Source: Leptospira sp. WS58.C1 (GTDB taxonomy: Bacteria; Spirochaetota; Leptospiria; Leptospirales; Leptospiraceae). From it: DNA of 64,000 nucleotides. Within the stretch, counting starts at the first letter, position 1, and the number at the start of each line of letters is the position of its first letter. Positions 28,258 to 36,659 of the stretch are shown here, piece after piece. The notes beneath the pieces are model-generated. The model was not told where the DNA came from. It saw nothing but the letters and a program-made list of their open reading frames with translations, and ran no database searches. The position numbers were made by a program, and so were the translations under genes. The stretch covers positions 1 to 64,000 of the forward strand of contig NZ_CP162137.1 in the NCBI RefSeq assembly GCF_040833995.1, given 5' to 3'.

Positions 28258-29199
28258 TTATACCCGTAAAATTTTCCAAGCCATGTTTCCCGAGGGGGAA
28301 ATGATCCTCTCCGATTTATGAGATCGAAGCCAAGCGAAGAATGAATTTCGGGCAGATTCTTCTAAGGTCATGCTGCCCGGTCTTAACAAAAGATCAACAA
28401 CTTGGTGAAACGAATTAAAATCCTTTGCGATCTTATGTAAAGAAGGGTCCAGGAACCTGGCTGTAAGTGTAAGGTATTCGACCGCTAAAGGAGCAAAAAT
28501 TTTTCCGAGGGACCAATCTGCGGGAGTAATCCCTAAGGATTCATGGATAAAACTTACTTGCTTGGAATAATCCACCTCGTCGAAAATTTCAGAATATGTA
28601 TGCCTTACCCCTTCGAATGTATCCTTGGAGATCTGGACCATGAAGTCGGACTCTTGGTATTTCTTAGCAGTAAAGTCTATAACCGCATCTTCTAATACGG
28701 TAAGAGAATCCAAGGGGATAACTCGGGACGAAAAGTAGGCCCGTTTGGTGTAAACGGACATAGTTTTTCCCTGAGAAGCCGGTTGATAAACGTCCTCTTT
28801 GGGGACTCCTCCTAAATGCATTACATGAAAACTGGTAATGATCGCAAAGGGAGGGAGCTTATCTCTCCACACTTCGGGAGAATTTTCTCTGAACATTTCT
28901 CCTTCCGTATAAAACGGTTTGATCAGGAATAAACGATCAATATCTCTTTTTGGTCTGGGCTCGGGAAGAACGAGAGAATCTGCTACTAACTCGGGAGCTA
29001 ATTTTAGAATTGATTTTAGGAAACTTTCCGCAGCGCTAAACTCTATCTCAAAAACGGAGGTAGAAGGAAGAATAAACTTTTCTTCGAATTCGACAAAGGA
29101 AGTGTGAAGATTATCCACATAGACGGAAAGTTCTTTGTTCCTTACATTCGAATGATTCTGCAAGAGCCTGTTTAATTCTTTAACTTCATTTAGCTTCAT
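28258..29199 (-). CDS. Hypothetical protein, unknown family
   Basis: I do not recognise this 313-residue protein. It has no signal peptide or membrane helix and looks cytoplasmic, with an N-terminal helical region and a mixed core. A recurring acidic/aromatic pattern and the KTFFRGSM-free C-terminus give no catalytic motif I can name. Its ATG overlaps the GH42 stop by four bases (ATGA), so the two are co-translated, which suggests a link to carbohydrate handling. Confidence 0.65.
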   Translation of the reverse strand: MKLNEVKELNRLLQNHSNVRNKELSVYVDNLHTSFVEFEEKFILPSTSVFEIEFSAAESFLKSILKLAPELVADSLVLPEPRPKRDIDRLFLIKPFYTEGEMFRENSPEVWRDKLPPFAIITSFHVMHLGGVPKEDVYQPASQGKTMSVYTKRAYFSSRVIPLDSLTVLEDAVIDFTAKKYQESDFMVQISKDTFEGVRHTYSEIFDEVDYSKQVSFIHESLGITPADWSLGKIFAPLAVEYLTLTARFLDPSLHKIAKDFNSFHQVVDLLLRPGSMTLEESARNSFFAWLRSHKSERIISPSGNMAWKILRV

Positions 29200-31175
29200 T
29201 TTTTCTTTTTCGGCAGGATCCTTACCTCGTACGGTTTGAGTAACTTGAAACCGGCAAAAGTTTTCTTACCGGAATGATTGATAAAAATTTCGTAGTTTTC
29301 GGACTTACCCTTTCTAAAACTACGCTCGATGGTAGGGCCGTAAAAAGTAAAAGGGATGCCCGCCATCCTTAAAGTTCTTCTGTACAAGAGCATAAACGAG
29401 ATCGGGCTCAGACTCGCTCCAACGTATACGACAGATCCTTTTCCGAATCGATTACAAGTTATGACAGGTTTTCCTTTATAAAATTTCTTATTGTCGGAAT
29501 ATCTTGCCCAAACTTTGGCCGTTGTAGGTTCCAGGATCTCACAAATTTTCGAGCAGGTTCCCGGTAAAACTCTGAATCGGAAGTTTACGTTTCGATTCCC
29601 TACCGCTTCGAACTTTCTTACTTTGACTCCCGCCATTTCAGAAAATGGACCAGGCACTTGAGAATCCAACATCCAGGAATTTTTGTCCTTGAGACCTGCT
29701 CTATACCCTAAAATTAGAATACCTCCTTCTCTAACGAATTGTTCTAATTTTTTCACAATCGAGTCATTGACCATAGCATACAGTGGAAGTACCAAAACCT
29801 TGTACTTGGAAAAGTCTGTTTTGGAGACGGGCAAAAAATGTGTGTTTACATTCAGAATGTTCAGGCCTGCAAACCAAGTTGCCATCTCTATATCGTAGCC
29901 GACTTGTGCGAATGGAACGGGACTGTGTTTTAAACCGGAAGAGATGGGTTGGTGTTTGAAATTTCTCGCATTCTCTATATCATGAAGGACGGCAACATCT
30001 GCAGGAAAATGTTCCGAAGCAAAGTCATTCGCTTCCGGTAAGATCTCCGATATCCCTCTTTGTAATTCCAAGTATCTGTCCGTGAGAGATTTATCGTGAT
30101 CTAAGATCCCGTAACAGAGTTGTTCTTGTCCGAATCTTGCCGTTCGATATCGGAAAAATATAATTTGTTCCGCACCCTGAACGATCGCTTGTTTCATCCA
30201 AAGCTGTACTTGTCCGGGTGCTGGAAGATATCCCAACGTATCGTGTCCTTGGAATCCTGAAATTTGTTCCATCACAGTAAACGGAAGATCTTTCAGACCT
30301 CGATTGTACTGATGCATTGCGGAGATAAATGGATGAGGAAAAGGTTCTTCTTGGTCTCCCCATGTCGGATAATTATCCCAAGATACGTAATCTAAATGAG
30401 TGAATAATTCGCTCATATCGATTACAGGAAGAAAGGGACTCGGATATAAATTCGTAGTGAGTTTCCGATTCGGAGAAAACTTTCGAACAATATCAGATTG
30501 CAGTTTTACAAAATCCACGATCGTATCCGAATGGAATCTGTAGAAGTCTTGGATCATAGAAGGATTATAACCTGCACTCACATGAGGACCTGGTAGAGGT
30601 ATTTCATTCCAATCATTGAAGATCACTCCCCAAAAAATATTTCCCCAAGTATCGTTCAGATTCTGGATCGTTTTGTATTTAGCCTTCAGCCAAAGACGAA
30701 ATGTTTTGAGAGAAGTTTCAGAATGATCGATGTCCGATCCTTCGTGGCCGATCTCATTGTCTATCTGCCAGCCGATCACTGCTGGATGATTTCCTAAGGC
30801 TTGGGCCATCTTAGTCACGACTTTAATCACAGCTTTTCGATAATTCGGAGAAGAAAAACATGCCTGTCTTCTTGTACCTATACTTCTTAAAACTCCATCT
30901 CGAACTTGCAGAACGTCAGGATATTTTTTAGCAAGCCAAGGAGGGAATGTGGCCGTAGGGGTACCCAGGATCACATCCATTTTATGTTTTTGAAAGAGAT
31001 CCAACATCTTCTTCCAAAAAGAAAAATCGAACTTGCCTTCTTTCGGTTCGACTAAGGCCCAAGAAAACTCTGCGAGACGAACTCTGCTCAGTCCCATGCC
31101 CTTCATAATACGAATATCTTCTTCCCAATCTTTAGGAGTCCATTGTTCAGGATAATAATCCGCTCCGAAAATCAT
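29196..31175 (-). CDS. Beta-galactosidase, glycoside hydrolase family 42
   Basis: A 659-residue retaining glycosidase. The N-terminus FGADYYPEQW and the TIM barrel with WQIDNEIGHEG give the acid/base Glu at 141, the same number as in the Thermus A4 enzyme; the nucleophile is Glu 303 in FTVMEQISGFQG. The trimerisation domain (about 385-600) and a short C-terminal beta domain follow. No signal peptide is seen, so it acts in the cytoplasm on imported oligosaccharides or glycosides. Leptospires are not known for sugar catabolism, so this may process host or plant glycans or envelope sugars. The stop overlaps the next ATG. Confidence 0.9.
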   Translation of the reverse strand: MIFGADYYPEQWTPKDWEEDIRIMKGMGLSRVRLAEFSWALVEPKEGKFDFSFWKKMLDLFQKHKMDVILGTPTATFPPWLAKKYPDVLQVRDGVLRSIGTRRQACFSSPNYRKAVIKVVTKMAQALGNHPAVIGWQIDNEIGHEGSDIDHSETSLKTFRLWLKAKYKTIQNLNDTWGNIFWGVIFNDWNEIPLPGPHVSAGYNPSMIQDFYRFHSDTIVDFVKLQSDIVRKFSPNRKLTTNLYPSPFLPVIDMSELFTHLDYVSWDNYPTWGDQEEPFPHPFISAMHQYNRGLKDLPFTVMEQISGFQGHDTLGYLPAPGQVQLWMKQAIVQGAEQIIFFRYRTARFGQEQLCYGILDHDKSLTDRYLELQRGISEILPEANDFASEHFPADVAVLHDIENARNFKHQPISSGLKHSPVPFAQVGYDIEMATWFAGLNILNVNTHFLPVSKTDFSKYKVLVLPLYAMVNDSIVKKLEQFVREGGILILGYRAGLKDKNSWMLDSQVPGPFSEMAGVKVRKFEAVGNRNVNFRFRVLPGTCSKICEILEPTTAKVWARYSDNKKFYKGKPVITCNRFGKGSVVYVGASLSPISFMLLYRRTLRMAGIPFTFYGPTIERSFRKGKSENYEIFINHSGKKTFAGFKLLKPYEVRILPKKKK

Positions 31176-31346
31176 TCGGTCCTCACAGGTTAAAAAGGTA
31201 GAGACGATGATTCTCTTAAGGGAAGATCTTTCCAGAAAGAAAACCGGGAAATACCTTAGAAACTAGGAAAAAATACTGTCTTTTCGATACGATTCAGGGA
31301 GAATAGATAAGAACCTCGTCCTGAAAGGTCGGGAACCCTATATTGC

Positions 31347-32204
31347 ATGGAAAACAACGATATATACCATTATGGGATTCTTCCCGACGTTCACTTTCGT
31401 TTTTCCTCGGCCGAAATTTCTTACGCAGTAACTGCGGCGTCTAACTTACACGGTTTCGATGACGCAGGAACGGAACTTCTGGCAAGGACGATGCTTGCCG
31501 CATTCTTCTTAGCGGATCTAGTAAAAGAAGATACAAAGGTAAGCGTTCAGATCCGTTTTTATGACGATTCGGAGATTCATTCGGTCTTAGCTTATAGTAC
31601 TCGTAATGGAAGACTTAAGGCAACTTTAAGACATCGACCCGAAGAAGATATAGAATCAGGACAGATCTCAGAGGAAAATTTAGGAATTTTGAAAGTATTC
31701 CGTTGGAAAGACGGAGAATGTATTTATCAGTCTATCGTACCTTTTAGAAACCAAAGTTTCGAAACGAATATCGAAAACTACCTGAGAGATTCGGAGCAAG
31801 TTCCTTCCTTTTTAGTGGCTTACGTTAAATTGGAAGGTTTGCATTGGAGGATCAAAGGTCTGTTCTTACAAGCATTGCCGGAAGCAAGACCGGAACATAT
31901 AGATGCAGTTAGAGAATTAGCCGGAAAACTAGAAGAGGAAAAATCCAAAGTTTTCGAAGGAACCGTTTCCCAAGCTTTAGAAATTCTGCAATCTTCTTGG
32001 AATACGAAGTTCGAGATACTGGAAACAGGAAGACCGGAATACAGATGTGATTGTTCCGAAGAGAAGATCAAGGAACTCATACAAAATTTAGGAAAAGAAG
32101 AAGCAATGGACATTGCAGAAGAGCAAGGACAGATCGAAGTCACCTGCGAATTTTGTAATTCCATCTATAGATTTCCGAAGGCACAGGTCTTAGAGTTATT
32201 TTAG
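31347..32204 (+). CDS. hslO: Hsp33-like redox-regulated chaperone
   Basis: Hsp33 is a cytoplasmic holdase activated when oxidation releases its zinc. The 285-residue protein has the globular N-terminal domain starting about residue 15 and the zinc-binding C-terminal cysteines in CxC...CxxC form: C234 and C236 (YRCDCS), C267 and C270 (CEFC). All four are conserved, so it should be redox-switchable. It is divergent from GH42 and starts an operon with tsaE, tsaB and rnr: tsaE begins only nine bases later. E. coli hslO is elsewhere, so the linkage to t6A synthesis is local. Confidence 0.88.
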   Translation: MENNDIYHYGILPDVHFRFSSAEISYAVTAASNLHGFDDAGTELLARTMLAAFFLADLVKEDTKVSVQIRFYDDSEIHSVLAYSTRNGRLKATLRHRPEEDIESGQISEENLGILKVFRWKDGECIYQSIVPFRNQSFETNIENYLRDSEQVPSFLVAYVKLEGLHWRIKGLFLQALPEARPEHIDAVRELAGKLEEEKSKVFEGTVSQALEILQSSWNTKFEILETGRPEYRCDCSEEKIKELIQNLGKEEAMDIAEEQGQIEVTCEFCNSIYRFPKAQVLELF

Positions 32205-32212
32205 AAAACGGA

Positions 32213-32773
32213 ATGTCAGGACGGTTTGAAAATCTTACCTTAGATTCTATAGACATCCCTGTCACAAAACTTGCAGGGATTCTAGCCGTTGTCTGGAAGG
32301 AGGGAAAATTTCCCCTCCTTCTTCTTTCCGGAAAAATGGGCTCGGGAAAAACCACATTCGTTTCTAAACTTGTAAAAGCTCTGTTGGATCAACTGAAGCC
32401 CGGATTGGATAAATCCAAATTATTCGTTAATTCTCCTACTTACACCTTGATGAATGAGTATCCTTTTCTCGAGATCCGAAATCAATTCGGAGATCCATTG
32501 GAGATCTTTCATTTTGATCTGTATCGGATCGGTTCTTCGGAGGAGATCCCAGATCTGGGCTTTGAAGAATATTGGAACGGCAAGGGAATTTCTCTGATAG
32601 AATGGTGGGAAAAAGCAGAACCCGAATTTAATGATAGAAAGTTCCGCATTAAAATAAATTTGGAAGAAGCGGACGAGGATACCAGAAATCTGCAGATTAC
32701 GTTTTTAGGAGAAGAATGGAGAAGGCCCGATCTGCAAATCGAGCCCTTCCTGAAATCGGAGAAAATTTTATGA
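32213..32773 (+). CDS. tsaE: tRNA t6A biosynthesis ATPase TsaE
   Basis: TsaE is the ATPase that recycles the TsaBD complex during N6-threonylcarbamoylation of A37 in tRNAs reading ANN codons. Walker A GKMGSGKT is at 40-47, the conserved SPTYTLMNEY segment follows, then HFDLYRIGSSEEIPDLGFEEY and LIEWWEKAE. The length of 186 is slightly above the family average, with an insert around 60-70. The stop overlaps the tsaB start. Confidence 0.92.
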   Translation: MSGRFENLTLDSIDIPVTKLAGILAVVWKEGKFPLLLLSGKMGSGKTTFVSKLVKALLDQLKPGLDKSKLFVNSPTYTLMNEYPFLEIRNQFGDPLEIFHFDLYRIGSSEEIPDLGFEEYWNGKGISLIEWWEKAEPEFNDRKFRIKINLEEADEDTRNLQITFLGEEWRRPDLQIEPFLKSEKIL

Positions 32774-33459
32774 CAAAAATATTATTCTTCGATGCGACTA
32801 ACTCTTGGATCTTAGCGGGTTGTTATCTTAAAACCGAAGATGGCAAACTCGAAAAAGTTTCCGAATACAGAGAATTACATAACAGGGAATCTTCTCTCTT
32901 GCTTATTAAAGAAATTTCCCATTGTTTGAAGGTATCTAATTGGGAAAAACCTGATATAATAGTTACCACTACCGGTCCCGGATCATTCACGGGGATTAGG
33001 ATCTCAGTGGCAACAGCACGTAACTTTTCGCAAATCTGGAATGTTCCGGTTTTGGGAATCGATAGTTTAGAATTGTACACCTGCCAGTATTATGCGGAAT
33101 CGGAATCTTCCGTTTGTGTAGGAATAGAAGCGAAACAAGGAAAAATTTATTTCGGTCTAAGAGACTCCAGAGGTTATTGGGGCACCTTGGACATTGCTCC
33201 GGATCTGATCCCGGAAACCATCCCGGAAGATAGGATAGGCTCTTATCTTACCGGAATTAAGTTCAGTGACTCTCCCGAATTTTTTGCGGGAACAAATATG
33301 AAAGAGAATCTTCCTTCGCCGGAAGCGAGTTTGTTGGAGAAGTCCGGTGATATCAAAAAGGCGTTATCGAAGCCGGAAGATCATTCGTATTTGCATTTGG
33401 TTCCGAATTATCTGAGAGGAACGTACGCTGATGATAAGCCTAAGGTATATTATACATGA
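32770..33459 (+). CDS. tsaB: tRNA t6A biosynthesis protein TsaB
   Basis: TsaB is the non-catalytic ASKHA partner of TsaD in t6A synthesis. The 229-residue protein has ILFFDATNSWILAG, HNRESSLLLIKEI and the conserved TTTGPGSFTGIRISVATAR motif. The start ATG at 32770 forms ATGA with the tsaE stop and has GGAG about eight bases upstream; the ORF could run back to 32716 but that would add 18 residues unlike TsaB. The stop overlaps the rnr start by four bases. Confidence 0.92.
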   Translation: MTKILFFDATNSWILAGCYLKTEDGKLEKVSEYRELHNRESSLLLIKEISHCLKVSNWEKPDIIVTTTGPGSFTGIRISVATARNFSQIWNVPVLGIDSLELYTCQYYAESESSVCVGIEAKQGKIYFGLRDSRGYWGTLDIAPDLIPETIPEDRIGSYLTGIKFSDSPEFFAGTNMKENLPSPEASLLEKSGDIKKALSKPEDHSYLHLVPNYLRGTYADDKPKVYYT

Positions 33460-36077
33460 CACAAAAAAAGAAAATAGTTAAACAAACACTAACAAAGAAA
33501 AAAACAAAAATCAGAGAGAACGGTGAAAAGAACCAAGGACCACAAAAATCCAACTCCAAAAAATCGGATGAGAAAGATCTAAAAAAAAGTATCCGAGAAG
33601 CAAAGGAGAAGGTCTCCAAAAAGAAAAAGGATCATAAGTCTTCCCGCTCCAAGAAACTGGAACTATACCCGGTCGAACAAAAAGTTTCGGCTCCTTCTTC
33701 CAAAAAAGGAAGAAAAGATAAAAACAATTCTTTTAAGCAAGAATCCATACAGGAATTTAAAGAAGAAATTCCTGCACCGAAAGAAGAAATAAGCCGTAAG
33801 AAACCTTCTTACGAAAATCAAAATAAGAATCCGGGATATTCTTCCAAACCTAGTTATCGCAAAAACGAATCCCATGTTCCGGGTTCAAAGCCCAAGTTTT
33901 ATGATAGAAAATTCGGGAGTCATGATTGGGAAAGAGAGAATGAACCTGGCAGAAAACTTTTAAAATTTTTCCGTTCTAAATCCGGAAAGGTTATCTCTAT
34001 GCAAGAGGTATATTCTAAATTTATCGCTCATGCCGGGCAGAAAAAGGGATTTAGAAGAGAGAAATGGGAAGCCCAGGAACAAAAACGTTCTGCCGAAGAA
34101 GTATTGATCTTCTTTGAAAAAGAAGGTCTGATCGAGATCCAAAAAAAGAATATCATAGTTCGTCCGAACCAAACTTTACAAGGAACTATCTCATTAAGTA
34201 AAAAAGGGGACGGCTTCGTGAAGCTGACTACCGGAACAGAAGTTTTTGTCCCTGGACAGTACACTTCCTCCGCAATCCAAGGAGACCTTGTAGAAATTCT
34301 CCCTACCGGTATCGGCCGTAAAGGAAAACTAGAAGGAGAAGTTGTCTCCGTTCTTAGACGAGGTCGTGAACTTTATAGAATGAAGATCACGGAGAAGGAC
34401 CATAAATTTATAATCGGGACCTTTTTGGATATGGATGGAGATCTCAAAGAAGGTTTCCTTCCCCGTAAAACATTACTCCAAGATCTGCAAGATGAGATAA
34501 ACGTTGGAGATGTTTTGATCGTAACCTTAAAACAAGATTCCGATCACGAAAAGAATCTATACGAAGCGCACTTTGTTCGTTTCGAGTCGGATACCAAAGA
34601 AGACACGGATCTGATGAGAATGTTAATGAAGTACAATTATACCATCCTCTATCCGGACAATATAAAACTGGAAGAACTTCCGGATGAAGTGGATGAATCT
34701 ACCGTAGATAATTGGAATTCTAGAGTAGACTTGAGAGAACTGCAATCCATTACTATTGATGGAGAATATTCCAAGGACTTTGACGATGCGATCTCCTTCA
34801 TAAATGAAGGAAAGAAGATCCGATTTTACGTTCATATCGCTGATGTATCCCATTATGTCAAACCTGGTTCCGATCTGGATGTGGAAGCTTATTCCAGAGC
34901 AACTTCCGTTTATTTGGGAAGTAGAGTTGTACCTATGCTTCCTCCCGAACTTTCCGAAAATCTTTGTAGTCTTGTGGCTAAAAAAAATCGACTCGCATTC
35001 ACTGTGGAAATGGAAGCGGACTGGAGCGGGACAATCTTCCACGCTAAATTTTATAAATCCATAATTCGTGTCACAGAGAGATATACGTATAATCGCGCAG
35101 AAGAAGAGATTAAATCCGGAGATCCAAACAATTGGATCTTCCAAATGATGAAATTTGCGGACATTCTCAGAAAGAGAAGATTGAACTCTGGAAGAGTCGA
35201 CCTGAACCTAAAGGAAACTAAGGTGGTCACCGATTCGGAGCACAACGTAATCGAGATTAAACCGGTAGAAAGACTACAAGCTCATATCCTAATCGAAGAA
35301 TTCATGCTCTCTGCGAATATTAAAGTGGCGGAGTATATCCGTAAAAAAGAAAGACCTACTCTATATCGTGTCCATGAACCCATGGATGTGGAAAAATTGG
35401 AGATGTTAAATTCTTTTTTAAGATTGAACGGGGTCAACGCACAGTTGCAAGATACCAATTACGAATCCATTCGTAATGTTTTACAAGCTATCGAAGGAAC
35501 TCCGTCCGAAAGGCTCTTTAATATTTCTCTTTTGAGAAGTTTTATGCAGGCTTACTATTCCGGAGAATATTTGGGACATTGGGGCTTGGGTTTTAAAGAT
35601 TATTGCCATTTCACTTCTCCAATTCGTCGTTATCCCGACTTAGTTTGCCATAGAGTTTTAGAAAGTATTCTTCTTTCGGATAAGGAACCTTATTCTGAAG
35701 AAGATATTAAAGTAATGGGTCTTCATACTTCTCATGAAGAAAGAAAAGCAACGGATTCCGAAAGGGATTATTATAAACTCAAGGCTTGTAGATTTTTGGA
35801 AAAAACCGGTATCAAAGAATTTACCGCGACCCTTGTTGGATTTAAGGCGGCTGTTGCATTTGTGGAATTGAATAATCCGCCGGTGGAAGCGATCATCCCT
35901 GCGATAGAATTTACGGATGAAGGCGAATTACAAGCAGAGACGGACTTCACTTTCTACTCTAAAAAATATACCAAACAATATTCATTAGGAGAATCTTTCC
36001 CTGTTGAATTGGATAGAATCGATTTTGAAGAAATTAAAATTTACGTGAAGATGAAAAAATTCCAAAAGAAAGGATAG
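33456..36077 (+). CDS. rnr: Ribonuclease R (RNB family 3'-5' exoribonuclease)
   Basis: RNase R degrades structured RNA 3' to 5' and takes part in rRNA quality control and stress adaptation. The 873-residue protein has an unusual lysine/serine-rich N-terminus of about 160 residues, a helix-turn-helix, cold-shock domains at about 230-330, the catalytic RNB domain with the metal-binding SKDFDDAISF near residue 440, and a C-terminal S1 domain at about 790-865. In E. coli the basic tail is C-terminal, here it leads. Overlaps tsaB by four bases, so translation is coupled. Confidence 0.93.
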   Translation: MTQKKKIVKQTLTKKKTKIRENGEKNQGPQKSNSKKSDEKDLKKSIREAKEKVSKKKKDHKSSRSKKLELYPVEQKVSAPSSKKGRKDKNNSFKQESIQEFKEEIPAPKEEISRKKPSYENQNKNPGYSSKPSYRKNESHVPGSKPKFYDRKFGSHDWERENEPGRKLLKFFRSKSGKVISMQEVYSKFIAHAGQKKGFRREKWEAQEQKRSAEEVLIFFEKEGLIEIQKKNIIVRPNQTLQGTISLSKKGDGFVKLTTGTEVFVPGQYTSSAIQGDLVEILPTGIGRKGKLEGEVVSVLRRGRELYRMKITEKDHKFIIGTFLDMDGDLKEGFLPRKTLLQDLQDEINVGDVLIVTLKQDSDHEKNLYEAHFVRFESDTKEDTDLMRMLMKYNYTILYPDNIKLEELPDEVDESTVDNWNSRVDLRELQSITIDGEYSKDFDDAISFINEGKKIRFYVHIADVSHYVKPGSDLDVEAYSRATSVYLGSRVVPMLPPELSENLCSLVAKKNRLAFTVEMEADWSGTIFHAKFYKSIIRVTERYTYNRAEEEIKSGDPNNWIFQMMKFADILRKRRLNSGRVDLNLKETKVVTDSEHNVIEIKPVERLQAHILIEEFMLSANIKVAEYIRKKERPTLYRVHEPMDVEKLEMLNSFLRLNGVNAQLQDTNYESIRNVLQAIEGTPSERLFNISLLRSFMQAYYSGEYLGHWGLGFKDYCHFTSPIRRYPDLVCHRVLESILLSDKEPYSEEDIKVMGLHTSHEERKATDSERDYYKLKACRFLEKTGIKEFTATLVGFKAAVAFVELNNPPVEAIIPAIEFTDEGELQAETDFTFYSKKYTKQYSLGESFPVELDRIDFEEIKIYVKMKKFQKKG

Positions 36078-36113
36078 ACAAAGTCGAACATATTCCAGAA
36101 CATTCGTTACGGC

Positions 36114-36139
36114 AAACTTTGTTTTTTCGAACAAAGTTT
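36114..36139 (+). promoter_or_regulatory. Hairpin directly upstream of the GMC operon SD
   Basis: AAACTTTGTT (36114-36123) and AACAAAGTTT (36130-36139) pair perfectly around a TTTTCG loop. The right arm ends one base before the SD GGAG at 36141-36144. There is no T-run, so it is more likely a 5'-leader structure affecting translation than a terminator of rnr. Confidence 0.5.
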
Positions 36140-36150
36140 AGGAGTTAGAA

Positions 36151-36654
36151 TTGGAATCGTTTCTGGATGAGAAAGTTTCTCGTAGCCGCTTTCTAAAGTT
36201 TTTGTTCAAAACGGCCGCCATCTCGGCCATCCTAGTTCCTCAAGCTTCCTGCAAATCCGGATCAATTCCGAAGTTGCATGGATTGAGTGATTCTGAATAT
36301 CTCGCTTTCAAATCATTGGAAGAAGTTTTCCTAGTAGGGAATCCGATCCAAGGATTCGACTTGGGAGTCGCCGCGGATAAGTACATTTACGGCCATCCTT
36401 ATCCGATAGATACTGAATCCGTTTTGAAATTATTAGCATTCTTACCGGGTTCCTCTCTTGTTTCTCTAGCTTTGGATTTTTCTTTCACCTCTATGGTGGG
36501 ACTTTCCAAAGAAGATAGAGAGAAACGACTTCTCTCCTGGAAAAACTCTTCCTTATCTTTGAAAAGAGGCGCTTACAATATTATGCGTCAGTTGTCCTTC
36601 TTCTTAGTTTCTATGGAAAGAGATTATAACGAACTAGTGGGATATAAAGGTTAA
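36151..36654 (+). CDS. Gluconate 2-dehydrogenase subunit 3-like lipoprotein
   Basis: The 167-residue protein begins at TTG with GGAG six bases upstream. SRSRFLKFLFKTAAISAILVP is a Tat-like signal with RSR in place of RR, ending in QASC, a lipobox. The mature part, with GLSDSEYLAFKSLEEVF near the start and GYKG at the end, follows the gamma subunit pattern of membrane-bound GMC dehydrogenases, which escorts the FAD subunit through export. It is six bases before the FAD subunit gene. If Tat export holds, the pair is periplasmic. Confidence 0.72.
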   Translation: MESFLDEKVSRSRFLKFLFKTAAISAILVPQASCKSGSIPKLHGLSDSEYLAFKSLEEVFLVGNPIQGFDLGVAADKYIYGHPYPIDTESVLKLLAFLPGSSLVSLALDFSFTSMVGLSKEDREKRLLSWKNSSLSLKRGAYNIMRQLSFFLVSMERDYNELVGYKG

Positions 36655-36659
36655 GAACT

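Noticed and set aside
34623..35144. Long antisense ORF (173 residues) inside rnr
   Set aside because: It lies wholly in the conserved RNB catalytic domain on the other strand, has no SD and no recognisable domain; it reflects codon bias of the rnr frame.
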